DNA from: Amazonocrinis nigriterrae CENA67
GTDB lineage: Bacteria; Cyanobacteriota; Cyanobacteriia; Cyanobacteriales; Nostocaceae
Direction: 5' to 3'
Assembly (NCBI RefSeq): GCF_016056305.1
Contig: NZ_JAECZC010000102.1
Span: 136,884-200,883 of the forward strand
DNA: 64,000 nt
Shown here: one piece after another, positions 1-8,483 of the stretch
Numbering within the stretch: position 1 is the first letter of the stretch
Layout of the letters: each line of letters begins with the position of its first letter
Made by a program: the position numbers and the translations under genes
The notes under the pieces: generated by a model
What the model was told of the DNA's origin: nothing
Databases searched by the model: none
The model's input: only the letters and a program-made list of their open reading frames with translations

Positions 1-1
1 T

Positions 2-292
2 AGAAGCAAAAAAGGCGGCATAGTAGACTTTGGAGATTTTCTAAATCATGCTTGGAAAGGTTATAAAAATCATCGTAGTACATATATAGATGGAATCGTA
101 ACTCAACTTGTAAAGCAGGGTTTAGTAAGCGAATATCGTAAACCTTACCAATGTAGGCATACTTTTATCACTCTTTGTCTGGAAGCTGATATTGATGCGA
201 AGGATGTAGGAAGGTGGGTTGGCAACTCTCCGGAAATTATTTACAAGCATTACGCAGGTAATAAACGTAATTTACAGGTGCCAAAGTTATAA
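2..292 (+). CDS. Tyrosine recombinase/integrase, C-terminal part (cut by window edge)
   Basis: An open frame enters from the left edge and stops at 290-292. It encodes about 96 residues of the catalytic domain of a phage-type integrase. The conserved box with Arg-x-x-His (CRHTFITLCLEADI) is followed about 25 residues later by the Tyr nucleophile context (IIYKHYAG), with the GRWVGNS stretch between them. These are the R-H-x-x-H/W-Y features of the family. Such enzymes integrate and excise elements, often at tRNA 3' ends. A tRNA-Cys 3' fragment lies at 52,240, so this enzyme could be the integrase of the large element, but that is inference. The N-terminus is outside the window. An IS element sits 13 bp after the stop codon. 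Confidence 0.85.
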   Translation, partial: RSKKGGIVDFGDFLNHAWKGYKNHRSTYIDGIVTQLVKQGLVSEYRKPYQCRHTFITLCLEADIDAKDVGRWVGNSPEIIYKHYAGNKRNLQVPKL

Positions 293-305
293 ATTTGTTG
301 AATTA

Positions 306-1767
306 TCAATACCTTAGCCAAACTACGAGGGTTTAATGCCCGTAGAACTGGGATGAATACGCCCTAAAGAAGTGAGCTTGGCAAAAATTTGCGCTAATAA
401 AATAGGCTCAGGCTTTTGAGGAAGCATTTTTAAGATTTCACGGATATATCGAAAACCACGGTAATAAGCTTTCAGGTTAATAATGCCAGAGTCAGGATTA
501 TATTTGCGGAAATCAACAAGAAGATGATGAGATAAATTGACCATAAAGAAAGCAAGATTAGCCGCATTAGTCACAGCAGTCTGGGACAGATTCATAAAAT
601 CTAAAATCTTCTAAACCCCAAAATTGCTTGGCATCACGGAAGTTAAACTCGATTTGAAAGCGAAGTTTGTAATAATCGATGATTTTATCAGCATTCAAAT
701 CCAGGTCTCTGGAAAATAAAATTACATGGCTACGAGCATGAGTATCAAGATTGATTTTGACCAAAATTACTACATTAAGAGCCTGTGCAAATTCCTTGTG
801 AAGCAGAGTGGCTTGATAAACATCAGTTTGAATATTTTTATCAATTGTGCTTTTACATAAGTATTTGTCAGGTAGATTACGATAGTCTAGTTTGTCACCG
901 TATTTACGACGAGAGCGTTTACTGGAGTTAGGATTTTCATAAGGGATGTATAATGCGGAATCATGGCGTAACTTGGAAATTATGTGCAAGTTAACTTGCC
1001 GTGCCATCTGCAAAGCATTATTGTTACCAAAATGACCATCTACTACCAAGTAGGTCAGGGGAATAAAGTGAGCTATTAACTCGAATAATGAATTAATCAT
1101 CTTTCTAATTAGCAATAGTTCAGATGTTAATATCACTTCGGTTTTGTTTTTATTTTTACTTCCTTTTGGTCGTCCCTTTCCACGTTTCTCTTGGGAATTT
1201 ACTTTTTTGATGGGCGAGGTGCTATTTCTTTCTTCATCACTTTTGATTACCTGTTCTATCTTAATAGGAAATGACTGTCTTTCTGATACGCTTACTAATG
1301 ACAATACGAAGAAAGATAAGCCATTAATTGGTTTACTAGCCAAGCTAGAAAAAAATCTATCTACCCCATAAGTTTGCTTACCCGATTTACTAACTACAAC
1401 TTCATCTCCTGCAAGCAAATACACATCCTGCTCTCGCCACAAATGTTGACGAAAAAACAGCCAAAACAATGTCGTCCAAGGTATGACTGTAGAGAAAAAT
1501 CTTCCCATTGTCCGATAACTCCCACCTGTACCAGTCCAACGGGCAATTCCCAACATTGTGACTCGACCACTCAGCGCTAACATTGCCAGAATAATTTGGT
1601 TCAATTGCCGCATCGTTGTCGCATTTATCTGCGGTAGCAGGCATTGTAACAATGATAAGATATCTGGCATGGGCTGCTTGTAGCTTTTGAGTTGTCGTTG
1701 TGAGAGACAATAACTCTACTACGAAACGCCCTACCTCTTCATGCTCTTATTTTGGCAACGGTATTGA
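306..1767 (-). mobile_element. IS4/IS701-like insertion sequence with terminal repeats and 4-bp target duplication
   Basis: The left end (306-322) and right end (1751-1767) are inverted repeats of 17 bp matching at 15 positions (tcaataccttagccaaa against the reverse complement of tttggcaacggtattga). Directly outside lie identical 4-bp copies ATTA at 302-305 and 1768-1771, as expected for a target-site duplication. The element is 1462 bp long and encodes one transposase on the minus strand whose stop abuts the left repeat. The 4-bp duplication fits the IS701-type branch of the IS4 superfamily. Confidence 0.8.
323..1670 (-). pseudogene. IS4-superfamily transposase, frameshifted by a 7-bp tandem duplication
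   Basis: The main frame (567-1670) carries the DDE transposase core, including a DGHFGNN box and the YREK signature (Y-KL-R-FQI-E-FNFRDA-K, ending AKQFWGLEDF). Just after GLEDF the coding sequence contains AAAATCT twice in tandem (596-602 and 603-609). Removing one copy would join the frame directly to the second frame (323-595), which continues as MNLSQTAVTNAANLAFFM, the expected C-terminus. The 7-bp duplication therefore explains the break. The copy is probably inactive unless frameshifting restores it. The start is taken at the Met at 1670, and the true start could be slightly upstream. Confidence 0.85.
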
Positions 1768-2154
1768 ATTAGAAATGCTTTTTTAGTAAGTGTTCTAGAG
1801 AAAAAATTGTAAAAGTTATTTCTTTACAGGCTCTAACCGTATTTGATGGGAAACGGCTTGTCGCAGGTTAGAACGCGAAGAACGCAGAGAAAAGAAAGAA
1901 TTAACTGTATTGGATTATAAGCTATTAAACGGCTCTGACTGAACAGTAAGATTGCTACGCCTGGGGTGCGATCGCACAATTAAGGGCGAGGGTAGAGCTA
2001 GCTGCGCTCACTCAAAGAAGTTGATGGCCCAACAGTGTTAATAGTTGTGCGCTCTACCGCACTTTGCAGAAATACTAAATTATGAGATGTGATCGCTAAT
2101 TTTCGGTATGATAGCTCTATAAGTTGCCACCTGTGCATTATTTAAATCGTCCTT
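1768..2154. other. Intergenic stretch between IS and HTH gene
   Basis: I see no convincing coding frame. It contains the ATTA duplication beside the IS end, a HIP1-type GCGATCGC near 1970, and a GTGCATTAT motif at 2133-2141 immediately before the HTH gene. That motif recurs after the HTH gene at 2494-2502 and at 48469-48477, so it may be a regulator site. Confidence 0.4.
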
Positions 2155-2484
2155 ATGATTGCAGCCAAAACGCCCACTAGAAGACACTGGGAACTGTTTG
2201 AGATTTACAAAGCTAAGGTTGCTATCAAAATGGAGCCTGAAGAGTTCCTAAAACACTGGTCTGTCAACTACGAAGAACTTGCCGAATTGTGTGGGCGTTC
2301 TAAAAGCACAGTAGCTCATTGGTTTTCCCAAGGTGAGCATCGTAGGGAACCCTCAGAATCTGACAAACGCCGACTAGCAGAAATTCATGCTTTGTGGATT
2401 CAATTTGAGAATGAACCTGCTCACCTTAGAGAGATTTGGGCAAGAAAACGACGGCGCAAACATAACACAAACTGTAATAATTAG
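2155..2484 (+). CDS. Small helix-turn-helix protein
   Basis: A 109-residue basic protein. Residues about 35-60 (NYEELAELCGRSKSTVAHWFSQG) read as a clear helix-turn-helix in which the second helix starts after GRSKST. The C-terminus is rich in Arg and Lys (ARKRRRKH). It is probably a DNA-binding regulator of the mobile element; its target is unknown. The gene is framed by GTGCATTAT motifs at 2133 and 2494. An 8-bp inverted repeat (AGTTGTCA at 2483-2490 with TGACAACT at 2516-2523) follows the stop and could be a weak terminator or operator. The start at 2155 is the first ATG of the frame; I see no strong ribosome site. Confidence 0.7.
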   Translation: MIAAKTPTRRHWELFEIYKAKVAIKMEPEEFLKHWSVNYEELAELCGRSKSTVAHWFSQGEHRREPSESDKRRLAEIHALWIQFENEPAHLREIWARKRRRKHNTNCNN

Positions 2485-2546
2485 TTGTCAGTAGTGCATT
2501 ATTAAGTTATCAGGGTGACAACTTGGGTTTTATTGTGTGTCATAGC

Positions 2547-3742
2547 TAAGCTAATCAGCATTTAAGTTGCAACATAGCTAAAATTACCTTTATTTTTGAT
2601 TTTCCGATGCCACTTAATCACTAATTCACCTTGATTTAACAATTTATCAAGTAATAATTTCAATTCATCGACTGATTTAAATAGACGGTGAGCAATATAT
2701 TCTTTACATGAATGCCAGACTAATTCGATAATATTGTAATCTGGGCTATAAGCAGGTAAAAACTCTAAAACTAAGTTAGGAAACTGTTGAGATATTTTAG
2801 CTAGAACATCTTTCCGTTTATGAAAACTAGCATTATCTAAAATCAAAATAATCTTCGGGCCAGACTTAGAGAAATCTTCGCCCTTATTTCCTTTACTCAC
2901 CCACTCTTGAAAAATTAATTCATTTAATTGTTGTAATTGCTCATAAAAAATATCTGCATTCCCTTTTTTTACAAAAAAACATATCCGTTTCCGGTCTAGT
3001 TCTCTGATTGCCCCCATTACATTTACTCGACCACAACGCCGTTCCCCTGGAACACTTTTCCGTTTTCCTTTCTTACCCCAATTCTTGCGCCGGATCACAC
3101 GTAAACTAAAACCACTCTCGTCCCAAAACCATACCTGTAAACGTTCTGGCTGTTCTCGCGCTATTGATAAATATTGAGTAAGTTTTTCTTTAAACTTTGC
3201 TCTTTCTATAGGTTTTTGTTTACCTTCTAGCTCATATTTAGACCAGATGTAACTATACTTTTTTCGCTTTAATATCTTCCTCACTTGAGAACTGCTTAAA
3301 TCAATACCTGAATTCTTACGTTAAATATGTAGCTAATCTTTCTGCTGTCCATTTCCCAAATTCGTAACCTAACGATGATGGTTCTTGTTCAACAGTTTTT
3401 ATTAATAGTTCAATATATTCAGGAGTCGCTTTTCGGTAATGTTCATACTCTCTTTTATTATGTAAACTTTCTAGATTATCTGGCTCTCCATGCATACACC
3501 AATATGCTACTGTTCTAGCCGAACAACCTAAAAATGAGCGCAATTTCATGTTGTGGTTTCCCATCATTTTGTAGTAAAATAATTAGAATTCTCTCCCTGA
3601 CATGTGGTAGATCACTCTCTTTTAGAGCTTGCTGTAGCTTGCTGACCTGTTCCGTCGTTAAAAAGTTTTTGGCTGGTGGTGGCATAGTTGCTTTTAAACG
3701 GCTTCATCTTATTATTATGCAACTTAAGTGCCGATTAGCTTA
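2547..3742 (-). mobile_element. Degenerate IS630-family insertion sequence
   Basis: Terminal inverted repeats of 25 bp at 2547-2571 and 3718-3742 match at 23 positions (taagctaatcagcattta... against taagctaatcggcactta...). Both ends finish in TA, in keeping with the TA target of IS630/Tc1-mariner elements. The only gene inside is a broken DDE transposase on the minus strand. A third, isolated copy of the same terminal repeat is at 45047-45071. Confidence 0.85.
2562..3685 (-). pseudogene. IS630-family transposase broken by two frameshifts
   Basis: Reading leftwards from the ATG at 3685, the N-terminus (MPPPAKNFLTTEQVSKLQQ...) runs in one frame to about 3540. The HTH part (FLGCSARTVAYWCMHGEPD) then lies in a second frame (3316-3567). 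The DDE_3 catalytic domain lies in a third (2562-3284). Catalytic motifs are visible: DESGFS, ILDNASFHK and the final LPAYSPDYNIIELVW with the Glu. At least two frameshifts, near 3540 and 3310, separate these parts, so the copy should be dead. The rest is close to full family length. Confidence 0.85.
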
Positions 3743-3765
3743 TTCCCGCCTCAAATAGGTTAATT

Positions 3766-4017
3766 ATGATTACCCAAAGCTTTTTATCCAGCGTCGAAGA
3801 ATCGAATTCAGCAAACAATAATCCAAGCGAGTTTCAAACTTTACAAGGTAAAGAACCACTTAAACATCTGTTGATTGGTTCTTCTAAAGCCGTTACTAGC
3901 ACAATTCACTACTTACAGGTTATTGGCTACGCAAATGTAGGCGATTGGAGTCCTTTACTACCTAGCCCTAATCCTGGCGAAGTTATGAGTATTTTAAACA
4001 GACCTATTGTGGTGTAA
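3766..4017 (+). CDS. Hypothetical 83-residue protein next to the IS630 end
   Basis: A short acidic, Ser/Asn-rich frame beginning 23 bp after the right IS630 repeat and ending just before a strong hairpin terminator. I recognise no domain. The C-terminal half (VIGYANVGDWSPLLPSPNPGEVMSIL) looks protein-like, and similar short proteins occur in cyanobacteria, but I cannot name a family. The IS may have replaced its native upstream region. The terminator 24 bp after the stop supports a real transcription unit. Confidence 0.5.
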   Translation: MITQSFLSSVEESNSANNNPSEFQTLQGKEPLKHLLIGSSKAVTSTIHYLQVIGYANVGDWSPLLPSPNPGEVMSILNRPIVV

Positions 4018-4041
4018 TAAAAACTGTTACTTCGTGCAATT

Positions 4042-4077
4042 AAAAAATTATGACCCCTGTAGGGGTCATAATTTTTT
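4042..4077. terminator. Perfect 17-bp stem bidirectional terminator
   Basis: Positions 4042-4058 and 4061-4077 are perfect inverted complements with a 2-base loop. The core GACCCCT/AGGGGTC is flanked by A-rich and T-rich arms on both strands. It would end transcription of the small gene on its left and also of the recombinase operon coming from the right on the minus strand. Confidence 0.85.
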
Positions 4078-4171
4078 AGGTAAATATTTTGTGTGCTTTA
4101 GACTTGTGTGCGATCGCAGCAAAGATAAACTCCAAAGTATGACTGCGCTCCAATAAAGTCTATGAGTGATT

Positions 4172-4540
4172 TTATGGAAAAGGTTTAAGAGATAACAAAT
4201 CCTGTAGCTCTGCAACACTTAGTTGTTCCAATTCCACAAGTCGCTGGTCAACAAGTTCCATAAATTGCTGAAAATATGGACAACCACAACATACTTTGTC
4301 ATCGCCAGGAACAGCACACTTACAGCTGTGAGTGGCAATAATTTCTTTAAAGTAATAGTTACACCGGATACAATAACAAACGCGGCTGTCCTGACTCTGG
4401 TGAGGGGTTAAAAATCCTGGAGAGTAGCATTTAGGACACTTAGGTTTACTTAAGTCTTCAGGCTTCCACTCCTTCAAAACCAGTTGTGAAGCAACTTGAA
4501 ACCTCAACTGTTTCAGCCGCAGAATTTCAATCACATTCAT
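4172..4540 (-). CDS. Cys-rich zinc-ribbon protein downstream of the recombinase
   Basis: A 122-residue protein with at least four Cys pairs: CPKC near residue 35, CYCIRC near 55, CKC near 73 and CCGC near 84. This suggests one or two zinc ribbons. It follows the large serine recombinase by one base (recombinase stop at 4542, this start at 4540), so the two are surely cotranscribed and probably translationally coupled. Its role is unknown. A partner or directionality factor for the recombinase, or a DNA-binding adaptor, is a reasonable guess from the arrangement only. The gene ends about 95 bp before the shared terminator. Confidence 0.65.
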   Translation of the reverse strand: MNVIEILRLKQLRFQVASQLVLKEWKPEDLSKPKCPKCYSPGFLTPHQSQDSRVCYCIRCNYYFKEIIATHSCKCAVPGDDKVCCGCPYFQQFMELVDQRLVELEQLSVAELQDLLSLKPFP

Positions 4541-4541
4541 C

Positions 4542-6101
4542 TTAATTCTCCAGTTTTATAGCAGGAGAGTTTTTAAACACAATGGATTCAACTTGACCAT
4601 CACGAAGAAAAATCCTGTGTACAATGCGGCGGTATATCTGAACCTTCTCATTATTAGACAGCGTTCTCCAAACACCCAAGTTGTTTCCTACTCGAATAAT
4701 TTCCTCAACAGTCTTGTCCTCAAGGCGTTGTGATTGGAAGAAATTGGTTTCCTCCTCAATTTGACGTTTTAAATCTGCCTTGAATTCTTCCGCACCAGGG
4801 TTAAATCCCGGAAACTGCTCTAGAAAGGCAAGCTGTGTCTCTAGTTGTTGCAACCTCTCAGTTTTATAAGGAAGCACTTGGCCGGAATTACCCTGCTCCT
4901 GAGTCAGATTTTGGGACTTTTCTAATAATTTGGTCATCAATGCTTCTTCGATGTCAGATTGAAGAACGTTTTTGGAGTTCTTGCAACCAACGCCAGCGTG
5001 TCGACAGGCATAGTAACGATACTGGTAAGAAGAAGTATACACTCCCTTATAAGTACACCGAGAACCACATTCCCCGCAATAAACTAACCCAATTTGATAA
5101 GCATAGGGGCGATATCCTTCTTGACGGTGCGTAGTTCCAAACGCTCCGCCACACATTTGAATATTGGCTTGAATGATATGCTGAATTTCTTCAGCTTCCC
5201 CATCCCTTAAAAGCCGTTGGTCGGGATGAGTGTTGCGTATAATCTGCCACTGGTCACGGGGCTTGCGCCTTCTTTTGCCATCAATAGATTGCTCGTACTT
5301 GCTATAGCTAGTATGTCCATCCAGAACGGGATTTTGAAGCCACAGCGAAAAACCTGGTTTACTCCAGTGAAAAACTTTGTCTGTGCCATTAGACTTCGCT
5401 TTAGTCTTGCAAATCCCATATTTTTCAAAAATTTTCTTGAGTGCAGGAGTCACACCTTTTACTTGCAGAAAAATTTCGATACAGTCTCTGGCAATTTCAG
5501 CTACTGTTCGATGAGGTAAATCGTAAATGGCATTTTCATCTATGGAATTAGAGTAAAAATCTCGATAGTTTTCGGGTCTGTCTGTCAATAAACAGAGAAA
5601 AGGAGTTAAATCCAAAAAATATTTGCGTTCAATCACAATTAAACCAAACGGACAAGAACCATTAGCCCAAACTTGTTTTCGTTGGTGTTCTTTACCGCGT
5701 TTGATTCGCTCTGAAAGTAAATCTACTTCCCATTCAGCCAGTACACCCAGCATATTCAGCATAAGTTTACCTTGCGGTGTACTCAAATCTAATTTCTGGT
5801 CAAGAATCACCAAGTTGACATCATATTTATGAAGGATGTCAACAATTTTTCTCAGGGTAGGTAAAGAGCGTGTAATGCGATCTATTCGAGTAATAATAAC
5901 TTTCCTAACTTTCCCCGCTTCCACAAGCTGAATTAATTCTTGATACTGAAGGCGTTCATCCTTCTTGCCTTTTTCAACATCACAAAGAATATGCTTTGCT
6001 CCAGCATCCTTCAATCTAGCAATTTGTTGTTCTAAAGCATTTGTGTTTTCGGCTTGTTCGCGGGAAGAGACACGGGCATAACCAATGTCCAACTTTTCCA
6101 T
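4542..6101 (-). CDS. Large serine recombinase, XisF-like
   Basis: The catalytic resolvase domain starts at once with IGYARVSSREQAENTNALEQQ, which carries the Ser nucleophile, and continues with the Arg-rich ITRIDRITRS box and LLSERIKRG. A recombinase domain follows, then a zinc ribbon (YCGECGS...CRHAGVGC) and a C-terminal coiled-coil region. This is the plan of large serine integrases and of XisF, which excises the fdxN element in Anabaena heterocysts. The frame is open up to 6362, but the start is placed at the Met at 6101 because the family begins directly before the catalytic domain and GAGGAAG precedes it. The Met at 6158 is an alternative. It may move this element or excise an interrupting one; the target site is not evident. 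Confidence 0.8.
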   Translation of the reverse strand: MEKLDIGYARVSSREQAENTNALEQQIARLKDAGAKHILCDVEKGKKDERLQYQELIQLVEAGKVRKVIITRIDRITRSLPTLRKIVDILHKYDVNLVILDQKLDLSTPQGKLMLNMLGVLAEWEVDLLSERIKRGKEHQRKQVWANGSCPFGLIVIERKYFLDLTPFLCLLTDRPENYRDFYSNSIDENAIYDLPHRTVAEIARDCIEIFLQVKGVTPALKKIFEKYGICKTKAKSNGTDKVFHWSKPGFSLWLQNPVLDGHTSYSKYEQSIDGKRRRKPRDQWQIIRNTHPDQRLLRDGEAEEIQHIIQANIQMCGGAFGTTHRQEGYRPYAYQIGLVYCGECGSRCTYKGVYTSSYQYRYYACRHAGVGCKNSKNVLQSDIEEALMTKLLEKSQNLTQEQGNSGQVLPYKTERLQQLETQLAFLEQFPGFNPGAEEFKADLKRQIEEETNFFQSQRLEDKTVEEIIRVGNNLGVWRTLSNNEKVQIYRRIVHRIFLRDGQVESIVFKNSPAIKLEN

Positions 6102-6159
6102 CTCTTCCTCAATATTCAAAGTAGTAGAATTCAGTGGTTGATTAGCTAATTCTACCATC

Positions 6160-6200
6160 TTTTTTGTGCATAATCCATTTGAATTGAGTATGCACAAAAA
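6160..6200. promoter_or_regulatory. Inverted repeat operator or att-like site upstream of the recombinase
   Basis: TTTTTTGTGCATA at 6160-6172 is mirrored by TATGCACAAAAA at 6189-6200, a near-perfect 12-bp inverted repeat with a 16-bp spacer. It lies directly before the Met at 6158 and about 60 bp before the preferred start. The 13-mer TTTTGTGCATAAT at 6162-6174 occurs again at 48385-48397, upstream of the replication gene. An operator for a common regulator is likely. A recombination site is a second option. Confidence 0.6.
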
Positions 6201-6452
6201 CTGAGAGTAAAGATTAGGAAATAACCAAAGTATTCTCCTAATATTGAGGCTGTCAAAATTCTTGATTAACCTATGAATACTTACAAAATTAATAGCTTGA
6301 AGATATAAGTAGCGAATCTGTAATTGAACAGATAGCTGTTTAGGACAAAGTGAGTAGGACATGAGTTTGTTCTCCTTGTCAAAAATTTACTTGACAAGGA
6401 ATAACAACATAATTCAAGAAAATACAAATTAATTTGAAGTTGTAAAAAAATA

Positions 6453-7556
6453 TTAAGAATAGTACCACTGAATATACCCTAACGGATCAACATCTCCTTG
6501 AATGGTTAGAGGCCTATTGGTAATCTGCTGACCGTTAACTTGCTTTTTATAAGGGTTTCCGCTTCGCCAATCAAATTCATCTACAAAAAGTTCTTTCCCT
6601 TCTTGCACAGCAGTAATGTATGCTTCTAAATAAGGTTCTAGATGATTGTTGTATTTAGCATTTTTCTCGATTTGTGCTTGCATTGCAAATACCCAGTTAT
6701 TATTCCAAGTGTTTGCTTGTTTTAAATAATCAAGGTATTCTTCTTTGCTCTTACAGTAGCCAGCATTATCGAGAGATGATTCTTTCCAAATTGCTTCTTT
6801 GAGTAAATAAATTCTTGTTAAAATATTGTCCCTTTGTATTTTTTTTGTCATCCATTCCCAATCTTGGTTGCATGGGTCTATTTGCCATCTAATTAAAAAA
6901 TCCTGTTTGAGTATTTCCAGAAAAATTTCTAAGGGCTGATTAAACGGATAGCTAATTTTATTTTGTCTTGCCCATGTTTTAATAATTCGTTGGCCCCTGA
7001 CTAAAATTTGGAACAAGGTCATGTCTATATTTCTCGTTAGTTTAAGAGATTGAATGATGCTTTGTGGTAGTCGATTATTAAGAATACCTTCTTCGAGAGG
7101 GTCTTGTATTAGTCCCAATAGTTGATGAGCAAAGGTGACTCCTATTGCTTGCCAATAGTAATGTAATGTTTTGAGCCAATAGCCTTGATTTTGGTTTTTA
7201 GGTATGACAGGAGTATTGAGAGGAATATCACCAATTGCTTTGGCAATCTTAAAAAATTGTTTTCCTTTGTTTGTATTAGGAATATACACAGGGGTATGTG
7301 GAATCCATCGACGTTCAATTCTTAAACGCTCATCGTCTTTTTTTGCGTCATCAAGCCATTTCTGTGTTGACTTTTGGATGAATGGATGTTGCTGCTTCAT
7401 ATCAAAAGACAAGGACAGCAGATATTCTGGAATCAAGATGAGCGGGAGTTCCTGTAAGGCTTTGTCAGGACGAATAAATTTCTCTGCTAAAGACTGTAAT
7501 TCACTATCGCAAGAGTTTTTGTCTGGCCAAGGTAATGGGTAATAATGCTTGAGCAT
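6453..7556 (-). CDS. Hypothetical 367-residue protein
   Basis: A long, well-formed frame with a start at 7556 and stop at 6453. The protein is rich in aromatic residues and Lys/Gln, shows no signal peptide or membrane segment, and I find no motif I can assign. Repeated short patterns include Pro-rich ILIPEYLL and a Trp-rich C-terminus ending DVDPLGYIQWYYS. It stands alone on the minus strand between the recombinase operon and the plus-strand dpd region. It could be an accessory gene of the mobile element; nothing indicates a catalytic role. Confidence 0.6.
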   Translation of the reverse strand: MLKHYYPLPWPDKNSCDSELQSLAEKFIRPDKALQELPLILIPEYLLSLSFDMKQQHPFIQKSTQKWLDDAKKDDERLRIERRWIPHTPVYIPNTNKGKQFFKIAKAIGDIPLNTPVIPKNQNQGYWLKTLHYYWQAIGVTFAHQLLGLIQDPLEEGILNNRLPQSIIQSLKLTRNIDMTLFQILVRGQRIIKTWARQNKISYPFNQPLEIFLEILKQDFLIRWQIDPCNQDWEWMTKKIQRDNILTRIYLLKEAIWKESSLDNAGYCKSKEEYLDYLKQANTWNNNWVFAMQAQIEKNAKYNNHLEPYLEAYITAVQEGKELFVDEFDWRSGNPYKKQVNGQQITNRPLTIQGDVDPLGYIQWYYS

Positions 7557-7764
7557 GGTTCGTAACCCATAATTTTACCTACCCAGTGTAATTCATCCAC
7601 AATTTGACTGGTTTTTTAAAGTAGAGTGCTTAGTTCTATTACACCCTACAGGATTTTTGAATAATCTATAAGCCAATCTCTAAATATCTTTATTCAAGAT
7701 TAGATAATGGTTGAGCCGGGAATTTTTGTGACGGGTGGTTCTCCCCAAGCTTCTATTTGGTTAA

Positions 7765-8283
7765 ATGTATGTTTGCTTAAAGGATAAAAGAACTCCAAAA
7801 GGCGATCGCTGGGAAGAAGACCACCAAACAGGGGTACTCACACAGGAATTAATTGATGGATATGGGCTACTTCCCCAAGAAATTCTCCGCGCTGCGATCG
7901 CAGATTATCACGCCAAAATCAAATCCCAAAAAAAAGAGCAGCCGCAGGAAGAGACTGCTGAATCTGAAGTGGTTGAGTCGAGTATGCTTCCACAATTAGA
8001 AACATCCCCAACAGAGAGCGAAAAAGCTAAATCAACCCAATCAAGCCAGGCAAAATTTCAAGAATTGTTACAAGAATTACACGAAATGTTTTTGTTTTGT
8101 ACGCTAAAATTCCGTCTAAATTCACAAATCCAACATACAGTGAAGCGTTATTGGTCGAATGCGATCACCTTTCTCAAAGAATCACTCCGAACGAGTAAGA
8201 AAATTCAATCTCCGGAGGCTGTGTTTGTCGCGGCTTGTAAAGGAGGTAGAAAGCCAAAGGGGCGTGGCACAAGTGAATTCTGA
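7765..8283 (+). CDS. Hypothetical protein upstream of dpd genes
   Basis: A 172-residue frame. The first 50 residues (KDKRTPKGDRWEEDHQTGVLTQELIDGYGLLPQEI) look globular. Residues about 50-95 are a low-complexity Glu/Ser/Gln linker, and the end is basic (KGGRKPKGRG). I cannot assign a function. An overlapping short frame begins at an ATG near 7706, so the annotated start may not be ancestral. The stop is 48 bp before the queD remnant. It may be the first gene of the dpd transcription unit. Confidence 0.5.
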   Translation: MYVCLKDKRTPKGDRWEEDHQTGVLTQELIDGYGLLPQEILRAAIADYHAKIKSQKKEQPQEETAESEVVESSMLPQLETSPTESEKAKSTQSSQAKFQELLQELHEMFLFCTLKFRLNSQIQHTVKRYWSNAITFLKESLRTSKKIQSPEAVFVAACKGGRKPKGRGTSEF

Positions 8284-8330
8284 TGTAAGTAAGCGCTTGG
8301 TTCAGATGGGCACGCAAGCAAAGGATTGCA

Positions 8331-8483
8331 ATGACTTACTTGCCTTTTAAGTACGAAACGACAGCAAAGATGATTGCCAAATACATTTATGACGTAACCA
8401 AGAAGCAAGTACCATCTGATTTGCAGCTAAAGGTTGCAGTGTCAGAAACTCCTAATTCTTGGGTAGAGTATAAAGATGACTAA
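8331..8483 (+). pseudogene. queD: C-terminal remnant of QueD (6-carboxytetrahydropterin synthase)
   Basis: A 50-codon frame reads YETTAKMIAKYIYDVTKKQ and then VAVSETPNSWVEY. These match the QueD C-terminal pattern of a PTAEN-like helix followed by a V-x-V-x-ETP-x-x-W-x-x-Y strand. The N-terminal catalytic His and Cys residues are missing, and I find no frame upstream that supplies them, so this is a remnant. QueD makes a precursor of preQ0, the base that DpdA inserts into DNA. The stop overlaps the dpdA start by 8 bases (ATGACTAA), which points to an ancestral queD-dpdA operon. Confidence 0.65.
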
